Part shown: positions 9,180 through 16,928 of the stretch, piece after piece
Layout: each line of letters begins with the position of its first letter
Numbering within the stretch: the stretch's first letter is position 1
Origin: CAVVIO01 sp963748095
GTDB taxonomy: Bacteria > Bacteroidota > Bacteroidia > Bacteroidales > UBA10428
DNA: 64,000 bases
Assembly: GCA_963748095.1 (NCBI GenBank)
Contig: CAVVIO010000097.1
Coordinates: 62,001-126,000 of the forward strand
Direction of reading: 5' to 3'
The notes under the pieces: model-generated
The model's input: only the letters and a program-made list of their open reading frames with translations
Database searches by the model: none
Told to the model about the DNA's origin: nothing
Position numbers and translations under genes: made by a program

Positions 9180-9527
9180 ATGCATGAATTTTCACTTGCT
9201 CTTAACATTATAGATATTGCTAGTGAAACTGCCAGTCAGGCAAATGCTGATACAATCAGCAGTATTGAAATTGAAGTGGGCAGTTTATCAGGAGTTATTA
9301 TTGAAGCATTGGAATTTGCATTAGACACAGCTAAAGAAAAAACCATCCTGGAAAGGTCGGAAATACATATTACACCGCTACCTGCTAAAGCCATGTGCCT
9401 GCAATGTAAACATGAATTTATTCCGGAATCATTTTATGCCCCCTGTCCCCAATGCGGATCCTTTAATTTCGATATTATCAGAGGTAAGGAATTAAAAGTC
9501 AAATCCATTACTGTTGATAATGGATAA
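9180..9527 (+). CDS. hypA: Hydrogenase nickel incorporation protein HypA
   Basis: HypA, with HypB, delivers nickel to the [NiFe]-hydrogenase large subunit. The 115-residue product is of normal length, starts MHEFSLAL with the Ni-binding MHE motif (His2), and has a structural zinc site formed by two CxxC pairs (CLQC and CPQC, about residues 73-93). The ATG at 9180 is favoured because HypA function needs the N-terminal Met-His-Glu. The 217 nt upstream are AT-rich and carry no obvious gene. hypB follows after 199 nt, a rather loose spacing for the family. Confidence 0.96.
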   Translation: MHEFSLALNIIDIASETASQANADTISSIEIEVGSLSGVIIEALEFALDTAKEKTILERSEIHITPLPAKAMCLQCKHEFIPESFYAPCPQCGSFNFDIIRGKELKVKSITVDNG

Positions 9528-9726
9528 AGAAAACTTTTTACTGATTTTTTATTTGCCCAGGATGCTCTGAAATATTACAAGACTGAAAATTAATAGGGAA
9601 TGTTGGAATTTCAGGCACTCTTTTTAAATAATAATTGCTCCATTTTTGAATGAGTATGAATAAAGATCCTGCCTTGTAGGATTCATATCTTTTATCTAAT
9701 TTAGACATTCCGAAAAACAGAAGATC

Positions 9727-10566
9727 ATGTGCGAAACTTGCGGTTGTAACGATCCTAATCAAAGCTACATAATTTCACGTCCCGGAGAAGAACTGTCCGG
9801 AAAACAGGATGCCGGTCATGTGCATTCCCACGATCACGAACATCATGAGCATTCTCATGTTCATCCACATGAACACGGGCATACACACACTCATGAACAT
9901 GAACATTCCCATGAGAAAGAAATCGTTGTTGAACAGGATATTCTAGGTAAAAATAACTTACTGGCAGAACGAAACCGTGGCTATTTCGAGGCGCGGAAAA
10001 TCCTTGCATTGAACCTGGTTAGTTCGCCTGGTTCGGGGAAAACTACCCTGCTGGAAAAAACTCTTACCGCCTTGTCTGGTAAAACAAATTTTTCTGTAAT
10101 CGAAGGTGACCAACAGACACAACAGGATGCTTTACGGATTGAAAAAACAGGGGTGCCTGTAATTCAGGTAAATACCGGCAGCGGTTGCCACCTCGATTCC
10201 GAAATGATCAACCGCTCTGTTAAAGAATTAAATCCTCCGGAGAATTCTGTACTTATGATCGAAAATGTGGGAAACCTTGTATGCCCGGCATTATTCGACC
10301 TTGGAGAAAATGTCCGGGTTCTGATCATCAGCGTTACCGAAGGAGAAGACAAGCCCCTGAAATACCCCTACATGTTCGAAAGTTCTCAGCTTTGCCTGAT
10401 TAATAAAACAGACTTATTGCCCTATCTTGATTTCGATATCGAAAAACTGAAGGAGTTTGCGACCCGGATAAATCCTCATCTTGAATTTATAGAAGTTTCT
10501 GCACGTACCGGCGAAGGACTCGATAATTGGTTTCAGTGGCTTGAAAATAAGAAAAATAACTATTAA
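9727..10566 (+). CDS. hypB: Hydrogenase nickel incorporation GTPase HypB, His-rich form
   Basis: HypB is a SIMIBI-class GTPase that passes nickel to HypA. The 279-residue product begins MCETCGC, the N-terminal high-affinity Ni motif, then has 17 histidines between residues 31 and 62, a nickel-storage region found in some HypB proteins. The GTPase domain has the P-loop SSPGSGKTT, EGDQQT, ENVGNLVCP, and the guanine-specificity NKTD; the GSGCHLD segment holds the GTPase-site metal ligands Cys and His. The gene ends the hyp half of the island; the hydrogenase operon starts about 340 nt downstream. Confidence 0.97.
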   Translation: MCETCGCNDPNQSYIISRPGEELSGKQDAGHVHSHDHEHHEHSHVHPHEHGHTHTHEHEHSHEKEIVVEQDILGKNNLLAERNRGYFEARKILALNLVSSPGSGKTTLLEKTLTALSGKTNFSVIEGDQQTQQDALRIEKTGVPVIQVNTGSGCHLDSEMINRSVKELNPPENSVLMIENVGNLVCPALFDLGENVRVLIISVTEGEDKPLKYPYMFESSQLCLINKTDLLPYLDFDIEKLKEFATRINPHLEFIEVSARTGEGLDNWFQWLENKKNNY

Positions 10567-10834
10567 ATTCCACAACGGTTTTTACATCTAATTATTTAAA
10601 CTAACTGTTATTTTTCCTCTTTAATCCGGATGTATAACATTATTTCCTTTTCTGACTTGACTGAATATTACTGCTATTCGACAAAGCCTTTCACATTCTC
10701 TTAATAAATTTACATATAAAAGAAATTTCGTCAGCACAACAAACAATCCGGGTACTTTTTATGGTTGATTTTATCCATCCATAAAATCAAATAAATTATT
10801 TAGAAACATTATATATTAAGCAATTCAAGATGTA

Positions 10835-10852
10835 TTGTTATCCAAATAACAA
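10835..10852. promoter_or_regulatory. Rex-operator-like inverted repeat in front of the hydrogenase operon
   Basis: TTGTTAT-CCAA-ATAACAA is a perfect 7-4-7 inverted repeat. Its geometry and outer TTGT/ACAA bases match the known Rex operator layout (TTGTGAA-n4-TTCACAA). It lies 57 nt before the first start codon and immediately upstream of two -7-like boxes, so a bound protein would block transcription. Two rex genes lie in the same window. Assignment to Rex is inference from pattern and context. Confidence 0.7.
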
Positions 10853-10853
10853 A

Positions 10854-10869
10854 TAGTTTTGTACTTTTG
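10854..10869 (+). promoter_or_regulatory. Bacteroidota-type -7 boxes of the hydrogenase operon
   Basis: Two overlapping-range matches to TAnnTTTG, TAGTTTTG (10854-10861) and TACTTTTG (10862-10869), directly follow the inverted repeat. The start codon at 10909 leaves a short leader. The -33 element (TTTG-like) would overlap the inverted repeat; no perfect -33 match is seen. Confidence 0.5.
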
Positions 10870-10908
10870 TCCCATATAATCTTGTTCGTTATATTATTCG
10901 TGCAAAGG

Positions 10909-11250
10909 ATGAAAATAGCGCAAATTTCAGAGATCGTTAATGGCCGGATACTGTGTGGTGAGTGTTCAGAAGAAGATGTTTCTTGTGCATTTGCATCCGA
11001 TTTGATGAGTGATGTGCTCACCCTTCATAGCAACCGGTTATTACTGATAACCGGGCTAAGTAATCTGCAAACCATACGTACAGCGGAAATGGCAGACATC
11101 AAATACATTCTGTTTGTGAGGAATAAAATGCCTTCAAAGGAAATGATTGAACTCGCAAAGGATAACAAAATAATAGTGCTTACATCACCGCTGTCTATGT
11201 ACAAGACATGCGGAAACCTGTTTGGTTCGGGTCTTGAACCTGTATATTAA
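10909..11250 (+). CDS. DRTGG-domain protein 1, hydrogenase operon
   Basis: This 113-residue protein is the first gene of the hydrogenase operon. It has the compact alpha/beta DRTGG fold seen in small proteins encoded beside [FeFe]-hydrogenase genes of Clostridia and Bacteroidota, with the conserved CAFASDLMSDVLT segment (about residues 24-36) and the later ILFVRNKMPSKEMIELA and TSPLSMYKTCG segments. The exact biochemical role of this family is not established. I chose ATG at 10909 over an upstream TTG because it gives the family N-terminus and leaves room for the promoter. A paralogue lies at 13055. See findings for a possible role as a phosphorylation target. Confidence 0.8.
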   Translation: MKIAQISEIVNGRILCGECSEEDVSCAFASDLMSDVLTLHSNRLLLITGLSNLQTIRTAEMADIKYILFVRNKMPSKEMIELAKDNKIIVLTSPLSMYKTCGNLFGSGLEPVY

Positions 11251-11262
11251 CATATTACCGGA

Positions 11263-11679
11263 ATGAAACTGGAATATTATATTCAGGGCGGAGATTTCAT
11301 GAAGGCAGGAACTGCGTCGAGTGAGGCCAAGAAAGTATTTAAACAGTTAAATATTGATCCGGCGATTATCCGGCGATCGGCAGTAGCTATGTATGAAGCG
11401 GAGGTGAATGTAGTAGCTCATGCCTATAATGGTGAATTGAAAGTGAATATATCTACAGAAAAGATTGAAATTGAAGTAATTGATAAAGGTCCCGGGATTG
11501 AAGATATTGAACTGGCAATGCAGGAAGGTTACTCAACTGCATCCAAAGAAGTGAGGGAAATGGGGTTTGGCGCCGGAATGGGATTACCAAACATTAAAAA
11601 AAATGCCGACACATTTGAAATCGGCAGTAAATTAAAAAGTGGCACCCGGTTAAAGTTTTCTTTTTTATTAACAAAATAA
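11263..11679 (+). CDS. RsbW-like anti-sigma-factor type ATPase (HATPase)
   Basis: A 138-residue GHKL/HATPase domain with no dimerization domain, like the anti-sigma serine kinases RsbW and SpoIIAB. The N box is EAEVNVVAHAYNG (about residues 46-58), the G1 box DKGPGIED, the G2 box MGFGAGMGLPNIKK. Proteins of this type bind ATP and phosphorylate a small partner on serine or threonine. It starts 13 nt after the first DRTGG gene and overlaps the next gene by 1 nt (TAATG), so it is firmly in the operon. No STAS-type anti-anti-sigma partner is encoded nearby; DRTGG proteins are the only small partners, and a SpoIIE-type phosphatase lies at 19346. Confidence 0.88.
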   Translation: MKLEYYIQGGDFMKAGTASSEAKKVFKQLNIDPAIIRRSAVAMYEAEVNVVAHAYNGELKVNISTEKIEIEVIDKGPGIEDIELAMQEGYSTASKEVREMGFGAGMGLPNIKKNADTFEIGSKLKSGTRLKFSFLLTK

Positions 11680-13040
11680 TGGCAGAAGCAACATTTCATC
11701 ATGCGTTAAAAATAGTTGATGAGGCCTGTATCGGTTGCACTCATTGCATGCAGGCATGTCCTACAGATGCATTGCGTGTAAGCAACGGGAAAGCCGTATT
11801 ATTTGCCAACCGCTGCGTAGATTGCGGTGAATGCATGCGTGTATGCCCGGTAAATGCCATTACCATTGAGCAGGACGACTTTGAAGATATCTTTAAATAC
11901 GAAGCCCGCGTTGCCCTTGTTCCTTCGGTTTTCATAGGCCAGTTTCCCCGCAACATACCTACCCGTAAAATTTACAGCGGAATTCTTGAAGTTGGTTTTA
12001 CACATGTATATGAGGCTGAACACGGAGTCGGATTGTTAATCAAATCGATTAACGAGAATATTTCACAGCCCGAAAGTCAGCATCCGGTAATTTCTTCATT
12101 TTGCCCGGCTATCGTCAGGTTGATACAGGTGCGTTTCCCCAGTCTGGTGGATAACATTATGTTATTAATGGCCCCACTTGATATAGCTGCACTATCGTAC
12201 CGGAAAGTACTGAAAGAAAAAGGATATAGCGACGATCAGATTGGAATTTACTATGTAACACCGTGTGCCGCAAAAATAGCTGCAGTTAAAAGCCCGGTTG
12301 GCGAACAGCAGTCACCCATAAACGGTGTCATCCGTCAGGATACCCTTTTTAATAAAGTGTATTCCCATCTCAAAAAAGAAGAAAAAGCAAGCTGCATTTT
12401 ACCTGAAAAAGAACAGCTCAAACCAAAGGAAATGGTGTGGAGCCTTACACGTGGGGAATCGAAACACATCAATGGACGTTGCCTGGCTATTGACAGCATT
12501 TCCAATGTAATCGATTTTCTGGGCAAAGTGGAAAATGGTAGTATATCAAATTTTGATTTTATCGAAGCAAGGGCCTGTGACGAAAGTTGTGCCGGCGGGA
12601 TACTTTCACTTACAAATAGTTTTCTGGTGACAGAAAGACTGAAAGAAAGAGCAAGACAATATAAAGAAGATAAAAAGAAGGGTAAGATCATTAATAACAA
12701 ATCCATTACTGAAAATTATGATTATCTGGAAAAAATGATCCGTTTGGATAAGATTAACCCCCGATCGGCTTTAAAGCTGGATGAAGACATGTACGAGGCA
12801 ATGAAAAAAATAGAAAAGATAAAAAAGCTCATCGCCTATCTGCCCGGAATTGATTGTGCTGCCTGTGGGGCACCGGACTGTAAAACACTTGCCGAAGATA
12901 TTGTACAGGGAACAGCAAATACATCCGATTGCATTTTTGTGCAACATTCGCTTTACAGGGCCGAATCCGGAAAAAGAAGAGGTGATAATATGGATAAGGT
13001 CTGGGGTGAAAAGCGATTTAATAAACTAATAGGTTCATAA
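11679..13040 (+). CDS. Hydrogenase-like Fe-S protein with H-cluster-type domain (putative sensory or accessory)
   Basis: The 453-residue protein has two N-terminal [4Fe-4S] motifs (CIGCTHCMQACP and CVDCGECMRVCP, residues about 17-60), an [FeFe]-hydrogenase large-subunit-like domain and a C-terminal four-Cys Fe-S domain (GIDCAACGAPDC, about residue 393). By eye, the four cysteines that would bind the H-cluster are kept: Cys142 (SSFCPAI), Cys196 (TPCAAKIAA), Cys300 and Cys304 (ACDESCAGG). However, the proton-relay Cys before the first ligand is Phe141, and the conserved Glu of the second motif is Ala202. There is no PAS domain. It thus looks like a non-catalytic or slow hydrogenase homologue used for sensing or assembly, not the main enzyme. 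It lies between the RsbW-like and second DRTGG genes. Confidence 0.82.
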   Translation: MAEATFHHALKIVDEACIGCTHCMQACPTDALRVSNGKAVLFANRCVDCGECMRVCPVNAITIEQDDFEDIFKYEARVALVPSVFIGQFPRNIPTRKIYSGILEVGFTHVYEAEHGVGLLIKSINENISQPESQHPVISSFCPAIVRLIQVRFPSLVDNIMLLMAPLDIAALSYRKVLKEKGYSDDQIGIYYVTPCAAKIAAVKSPVGEQQSPINGVIRQDTLFNKVYSHLKKEEKASCILPEKEQLKPKEMVWSLTRGESKHINGRCLAIDSISNVIDFLGKVENGSISNFDFIEARACDESCAGGILSLTNSFLVTERLKERARQYKEDKKKGKIINNKSITENYDYLEKMIRLDKINPRSALKLDEDMYEAMKKIEKIKKLIAYLPGIDCAACGAPDCKTLAEDIVQGTANTSDCIFVQHSLYRAESGKRRGDNMDKVWGEKRFNKLIGS

Positions 13041-13054
13041 AATACACAGATCTG

Positions 13055-13402
13055 ATGAAATTGGATGAAGTAGTACAGAAATTGAAAATTAAGGTCCTTT
13101 CGGGAGAAACATTCCTCGATAAAAATGTATCGGGAGGGTATACGTCCGATCTGCTGAGTGATGTAATGGGAAATGCCAGGGAAGGCAATTTATGGGTGAC
13201 CGTTCAGGTACATAAAAATATTGTCGCAGTGGCAACTTTAAAAGACCTGAGTGCAATTATACTGGTACGTAATCAGAAGCCAGGCATAGAAACATTGGAA
13301 GCAGCAGAAAAAGAAAATATTCCCATCCTGAGTACATCGATGGGAGCATTTCAGTGCAGTGGAGAAATTTATAAATTACTGGAAACCGATGAGATATTAT
13401 AG
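13055..13402 (+). CDS. DRTGG-domain protein 2, hydrogenase operon
   Basis: A 115-residue homologue of the first DRTGG protein, more typical of the family: GGYTSDLLSDVMGNAREGNLW (about residues 28-48, taken here as the signature), then TVQVHKNIVAVATLKDLSAIILV and a C-terminal PILSTSMGAFQCSGEIYKLL. It overlaps the following PHP gene by 14 nt. Two divergent DRTGG copies flank the ATPase and hydrogenase-like gene, which suggests they act together or recognise different partners. Confidence 0.82.
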   Translation: MKLDEVVQKLKIKVLSGETFLDKNVSGGYTSDLLSDVMGNAREGNLWVTVQVHKNIVAVATLKDLSAIILVRNQKPGIETLEAAEKENIPILSTSMGAFQCSGEIYKLLETDEIL

Positions 13403-14129
13403 AGCTGACCTTCATATTCACACTGTTTTATCGCCATGTGCCGATATTGACATGGGACCGGTGAATATAATTGAGGAAGCCGCTAAAAAAAATATTGATA
13501 TCATTGGTATAACCGACCATAATACTACCCGGCAATGTGCCACTGTAAGTGCAATTGGAAGGGATAAAGGAGTGTTTGTCCTGCCCGGCGTGGAAGTAAA
13601 CTCCAAAGAAGAAATTCATTGCCTCGCGTTCTTTGAAGATCTTTCTGTAGCAGCTGAATTTGAAAGTTACCTGGAAGAACATCGTACGGATGTTAAGAAT
13701 GATGCGGATATTTTCGGTCAGCAGATGATCGTTGATGAGCAGGAAAATATTACAGGGTATATTGAGGAACTGCTTACTGCTGCATTGAATGTGGATATCG
13801 AAGACATTAGTAAAAAGGTGCATGAGCTGGATGGGATTTTTATTCCTGCCCATATCGACAGGGAATTTGGCGGAATAATTAACCAGTTGGGATTCATTCC
13901 TGAAAACCTGGAAACAGAGGCTTTAGAAGTAGTAGATACTGAAAAAGCAGCACGGCTTATAAAAAAGGATGATGATAACAGGAGTTATACATTTATTCGT
14001 AATTCTGATGCTCATTTCCCGGATAATATAGGTCAGAGGCTTACTAAATATTTTCTGAACTCCATATCCTTTAAAGAAATTAAGATGGCCCTGTCTAAAG
14101 TTGAAGGACGACATGTAAAATTAGTATGA
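13389..14129 (+). CDS. PHP-domain phosphoesterase-like protein
   Basis: The 246-residue product has the PHP metal-dependent phosphoesterase pattern: RADLHIHTVLSPC at the N-terminus (HxH), GITDHNT (about residue 40), a PGVEVNS motif, and later HIDR and NSDAH motifs, so the trinuclear metal site appears complete. ATG at 13389 is preferred over an upstream in-frame ATG because it starts right before RADLHIHT and is coupled to the DRTGG stop. PHP proteins hydrolyse phosphate esters of varied substrates (nucleotides, histidinol phosphate); the substrate here is unknown. Genes of this type recur in hydrogenase operons of anaerobes. It overlaps the next gene by 4 nt (ATGA). Confidence 0.88.
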   Translation: MRYYRADLHIHTVLSPCADIDMGPVNIIEEAAKKNIDIIGITDHNTTRQCATVSAIGRDKGVFVLPGVEVNSKEEIHCLAFFEDLSVAAEFESYLEEHRTDVKNDADIFGQQMIVDEQENITGYIEELLTAALNVDIEDISKKVHELDGIFIPAHIDREFGGIINQLGFIPENLETEALEVVDTEKAARLIKKDDDNRSYTFIRNSDAHFPDNIGQRLTKYFLNSISFKEIKMALSKVEGRHVKLV

Positions 14130-14668
14130 AAGATATTTCATTACATATATTGGATATTGTACAAAACTCGCTGCATGCCGGAGCAACACAAATACATGTG
14201 TCTGTTACCGAAAGCCGGTTGAAGAATATACTAATACTCGAAATCAGGGACAATGGAAAAGGGATTGATGTTTCTTTACTGGATAAAATTATTGATCCTT
14301 TTTATACAACCGGTAAAAAGAAGGTGGGAATGGGACTTGCCCTGCTTAAACAAAATGCTGAAATGGCCGGTGGCAGCCTGGAGTTGAAATCTTTAAAAAC
14401 CGGAGGTTTACTGGTAAAAGCTTCTTTCATGCTCAATCATATCGATTGTCCACCTATTGGTGAGATAAACGAGACTGTCAAAAATATTTTCTTTGCCAAT
14501 CCTGATTTAAGGTTTATTTATGAGCAAATAATAGATAACAAAAAGATAAAGATTGATACAGACGAAATAAATGAGGCTGTTGATGGATTAGATATGCAAA
14601 ATAAAGAAACCAGAGCTGCCATAAAAGAATATATTTATGAAACACTTAAAATAGTCGCAAATTGCTAA
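14126..14668 (+). CDS. HATPase-domain histidine-kinase-like protein without sensor or dimerization domain
   Basis: The 180-residue product consists of a GHKL ATPase domain: N box DIVQNSLHAGAT, G1 box DNGKGID, F region DPFYTTGKKK, G2 box VGMGLALLKQNAEM, and a short C-terminal helical tail of unknown function. There is no H-box dimerization helix, no sensor and no membrane segment. It is a second ATPase in the operon, distinct from the RsbW-like one at 11263 because it keeps the histidine-kinase-type F and G2 region. Its phosphoryl acceptor, if any, is not visible in the window. It overlaps the PHP gene by 4 nt. Confidence 0.85.
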   Translation: MKDISLHILDIVQNSLHAGATQIHVSVTESRLKNILILEIRDNGKGIDVSLLDKIIDPFYTTGKKKVGMGLALLKQNAEMAGGSLELKSLKTGGLLVKASFMLNHIDCPPIGEINETVKNIFFANPDLRFIYEQIIDNKKIKIDTDEINEAVDGLDMQNKETRAAIKEYIYETLKIVANC

Positions 14669-14708
14669 GAAAAGAAAAATAATCTGTAAAAGATATAAAT
14701 AGTTTATT

Positions 14709-15104
14709 ATGAAAAAAATAAAATCGCTTGCTGAACTCCGCAAGATGCGTGATCAGCTTTCCTCTAAGACCTCACTCCGTGAAAAGGGGGAACATCCCGA
14801 AAATCGTATCAGGGTGAAGGTGGCCATGGCTACCTGTTGTATTGCTTCCGGTTCGAGGGAGACAATGAATTATCTGTCGGATGAACTGGAAAAAAGAAAC
14901 ATCGATGCCATTGTTACGCAAACAGGTTGTATGGGCTATTGCTATGCCGAACCTACTGTTGAAGTAATCATTCCCGGAAAAGAACCGGTTGTTTTCGGTT
15001 ATGTAGATGAGAAAAAGGCAGACGAGATCATTGAGAGGTACATCAAAGAAGGTACTCTCGTTGAGGGAATTATCCCTATGAACTATCAAAGTATTGACGA
15101 GTAA
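14709..15104 (+). CDS. Thioredoxin-like [2Fe-2S] ferredoxin, HndB-like
   Basis: A 131-residue protein with a thioredoxin-like [2Fe-2S] fold: the cysteine pair CC near residue 40 (ATCCIASGSRET) and GCMGYCYAEPTVEV (about residues 77-90) give the four-cysteine pattern of this class. It resembles HndB, the small subunit of NADP-reducing hydrogenases in Desulfovibrio and Clostridia. It precedes the NuoF-like subunit by 19 nt and probably shuttles electrons within the complex. The N-terminal about 35 residues are basic and helical. Confidence 0.88.
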   Translation: MKKIKSLAELRKMRDQLSSKTSLREKGEHPENRIRVKVAMATCCIASGSRETMNYLSDELEKRNIDAIVTQTGCMGYCYAEPTVEVIIPGKEPVVFGYVDEKKADEIIERYIKEGTLVEGIIPMNYQSIDE

Positions 15105-15123
15105 TAATAAAGGAGATTAAAGT

Positions 15124-16914
15124 ATGTCAAACTATAAAATACAAATATTGGTTTGCGGCGGAACAGGTTGTAAAGCTTCCCAAAGTCCGGCTGTTATCGA
15201 AAACCTTAAAAAGGGAATTCAGGCGCAGGGTCTCGGTGATTTCGCCCAGGTCGTTAAAACCGGTTGTTTTGGCTTTTGTGAAAAAGGGCCAATTGTTAAA
15301 ATCGTCCCGGATAATACATTCTACGTTCAGGTTACCCCTGAGGATGCTGAGGAAATTGTGGAAGAGCATATAGTAAAGGGCCGGAGAGTAGAAAAACTTT
15401 TGTACAAAGATGCAGAAGGAAAAACGGTGGACAGTGCCAGGGGAATGAACTTTTATAAAAAACAGTTGCGCATTGCATTGCGCAATTGCGGTGTTATCGA
15501 TCCTGAAAATATTGATGAGTACATTGCCAGAGACGGTTACGAAGCTCTTGGAAATGTCTTTGCCGGAATGTCACCGGTAGATACCATTGAATTAATAAAA
15601 AAATCGGGACTCAGGGGTCGCGGAGGTGGAGGATTTCCTACCGGACTGAAATGGGAAATTACACGGAATAGTGAGAGTTCCGAAAAGTACGTGGTTTGTA
15701 ATGCCGATGAAGGCGACCCGGGAGCATTTATGGACAGGTCTATTTTGGAAGGAGATCCGCATTCAGTAATCGAGGCAATGATAATTTGTGGTTATTGTAT
15801 TGGTGCTTCCAACGGGCTTGTATATATCCGGGCCGAATACCCGCTTGCTATCGAACGACTTAAAATAGCCATCGAACAGGCCAGAAATTATGGTTTGTTG
15901 GGTAACAACATCCTGAATTCAGGCTTTTCATTCGATATTGAACTGCGTTATGGCGCCGGAGCCTTTGTATGCGGAGAAGAAACGGCACTCATTCATTCTA
16001 TGGAAGGTAACCGGGGCGAACCCACTCTGAAACCACCTTTTCCTTCCGTATCCGGTTACCTGGGAAAACCAACCAACGTGAACAATGTGGAAACCTTTGC
16101 CAATATACCGGTGATCCTGAATAAAGGAGCAGAATGGTTTAATAAAATAGGTACCGAAAAGTCGAAGGGAACCAAAGTTTTTGCACTGGCAGGAAAGGTC
16201 AATAACGTAGGCCTCATTGAAGTCCCAATGGGAATTACCTTACGGGAAGTGATCTTTGAGATAGGCGGTGGAATTAAAAACGGTAAAAAATTCAAGGCTG
16301 TCCAAACAGGTGGGCCTTCGGGAGGATGTCTTACCGAAAAACACCTGGATACTCCCATCGACTATGATAATTTGATTGCTGCAGGATCGATGATGGGATC
16401 GGGTGGAATGATTGTAATGGACGAGGACAATTGTATGGTGGATGTAGCTAAGTATTTCCTGGATTTTACCGTGGAAGAATCGTGTGGAAAATGTGCACCC
16501 TGCAGGATCGGTAATAAACGTCTTTACGAGGTTCTGGACAAAATCACTAAAGGGAATGGTACTGATTTCGACATTACCCGTTTAATCAACCTGGGAAATG
16601 TTATTAAAGATACTTCATTATGCGGCCTGGGGCAAACCTCTCCTAACCCGGTTCTGGCAACTCTCAATCATTTTATGGACGAATACCAGGCTCATATTCA
16701 CGATAAAAAATGTCCGGCAGGAGTTTGTAAAGCACTTATGCAATACGAAATTGTTGCCGAGAATTGCGTGGGATGTACCGCCTGTGCAAGAGCCTGTCCG
16801 GTAGGAGCAATTACCGGCGAAAGGAAAGAAGTGCATTACATCGACTCTACACTGTGTATCAAGTGCGGAGCCTGTGTTGACAGATGTAAATTTAATGCTG
16901 TAATAATTAATTAA
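15124..16914 (+). CDS. hydB: Electron-bifurcating [FeFe]-hydrogenase beta subunit (NuoF-like)
   Basis: The 596-residue product is the flavin/NADH subunit. Order of domains: N-terminal thioredoxin-like [2Fe-2S] region (CGGTGCKASQSP and GCFGFCEKGPIVKI, residues 11-60), NuoF core with the FMN/NADH loop GLRGRGGGGFPTGLKW and NADEGDPGAFMDR (about 165-210), SLBB domain, the NuoF [4Fe-4S] motif ESCGKCAPCRIG (about 455) with a later Cys, and two C-terminal [4Fe-4S] motifs (CVGCTACARACP, CIKCGACVDRCK). This layout, with the extra ferredoxin domain, is that of HydB/HndC in trimeric group A3 enzymes, which couple NADH and reduced ferredoxin oxidation to H2 production or the reverse. hydA follows after 14 nt. 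Confidence 0.95.
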   Translation: MSNYKIQILVCGGTGCKASQSPAVIENLKKGIQAQGLGDFAQVVKTGCFGFCEKGPIVKIVPDNTFYVQVTPEDAEEIVEEHIVKGRRVEKLLYKDAEGKTVDSARGMNFYKKQLRIALRNCGVIDPENIDEYIARDGYEALGNVFAGMSPVDTIELIKKSGLRGRGGGGFPTGLKWEITRNSESSEKYVVCNADEGDPGAFMDRSILEGDPHSVIEAMIICGYCIGASNGLVYIRAEYPLAIERLKIAIEQARNYGLLGNNILNSGFSFDIELRYGAGAFVCGEETALIHSMEGNRGEPTLKPPFPSVSGYLGKPTNVNNVETFANIPVILNKGAEWFNKIGTEKSKGTKVFALAGKVNNVGLIEVPMGITLREVIFEIGGGIKNGKKFKAVQTGGPSGGCLTEKHLDTPIDYDNLIAAGSMMGSGGMIVMDEDNCMVDVAKYFLDFTVEESCGKCAPCRIGNKRLYEVLDKITKGNGTDFDITRLINLGNVIKDTSLCGLGQTSPNPVLATLNHFMDEYQAHIHDKKCPAGVCKALMQYEIVAENCVGCTACARACPVGAITGERKEVHYIDSTLCIKCGACVDRCKFNAVIIN

Positions 16915-16928
16915 TTTACCAGAAAATA

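Noticed and set aside
9007..9213. A 68-codon plus-strand frame before hypA.
   Set aside because: It overlaps the hypA start in another frame, is Asn/Lys/Ser-rich and looks like a chance frame in AT-rich DNA.
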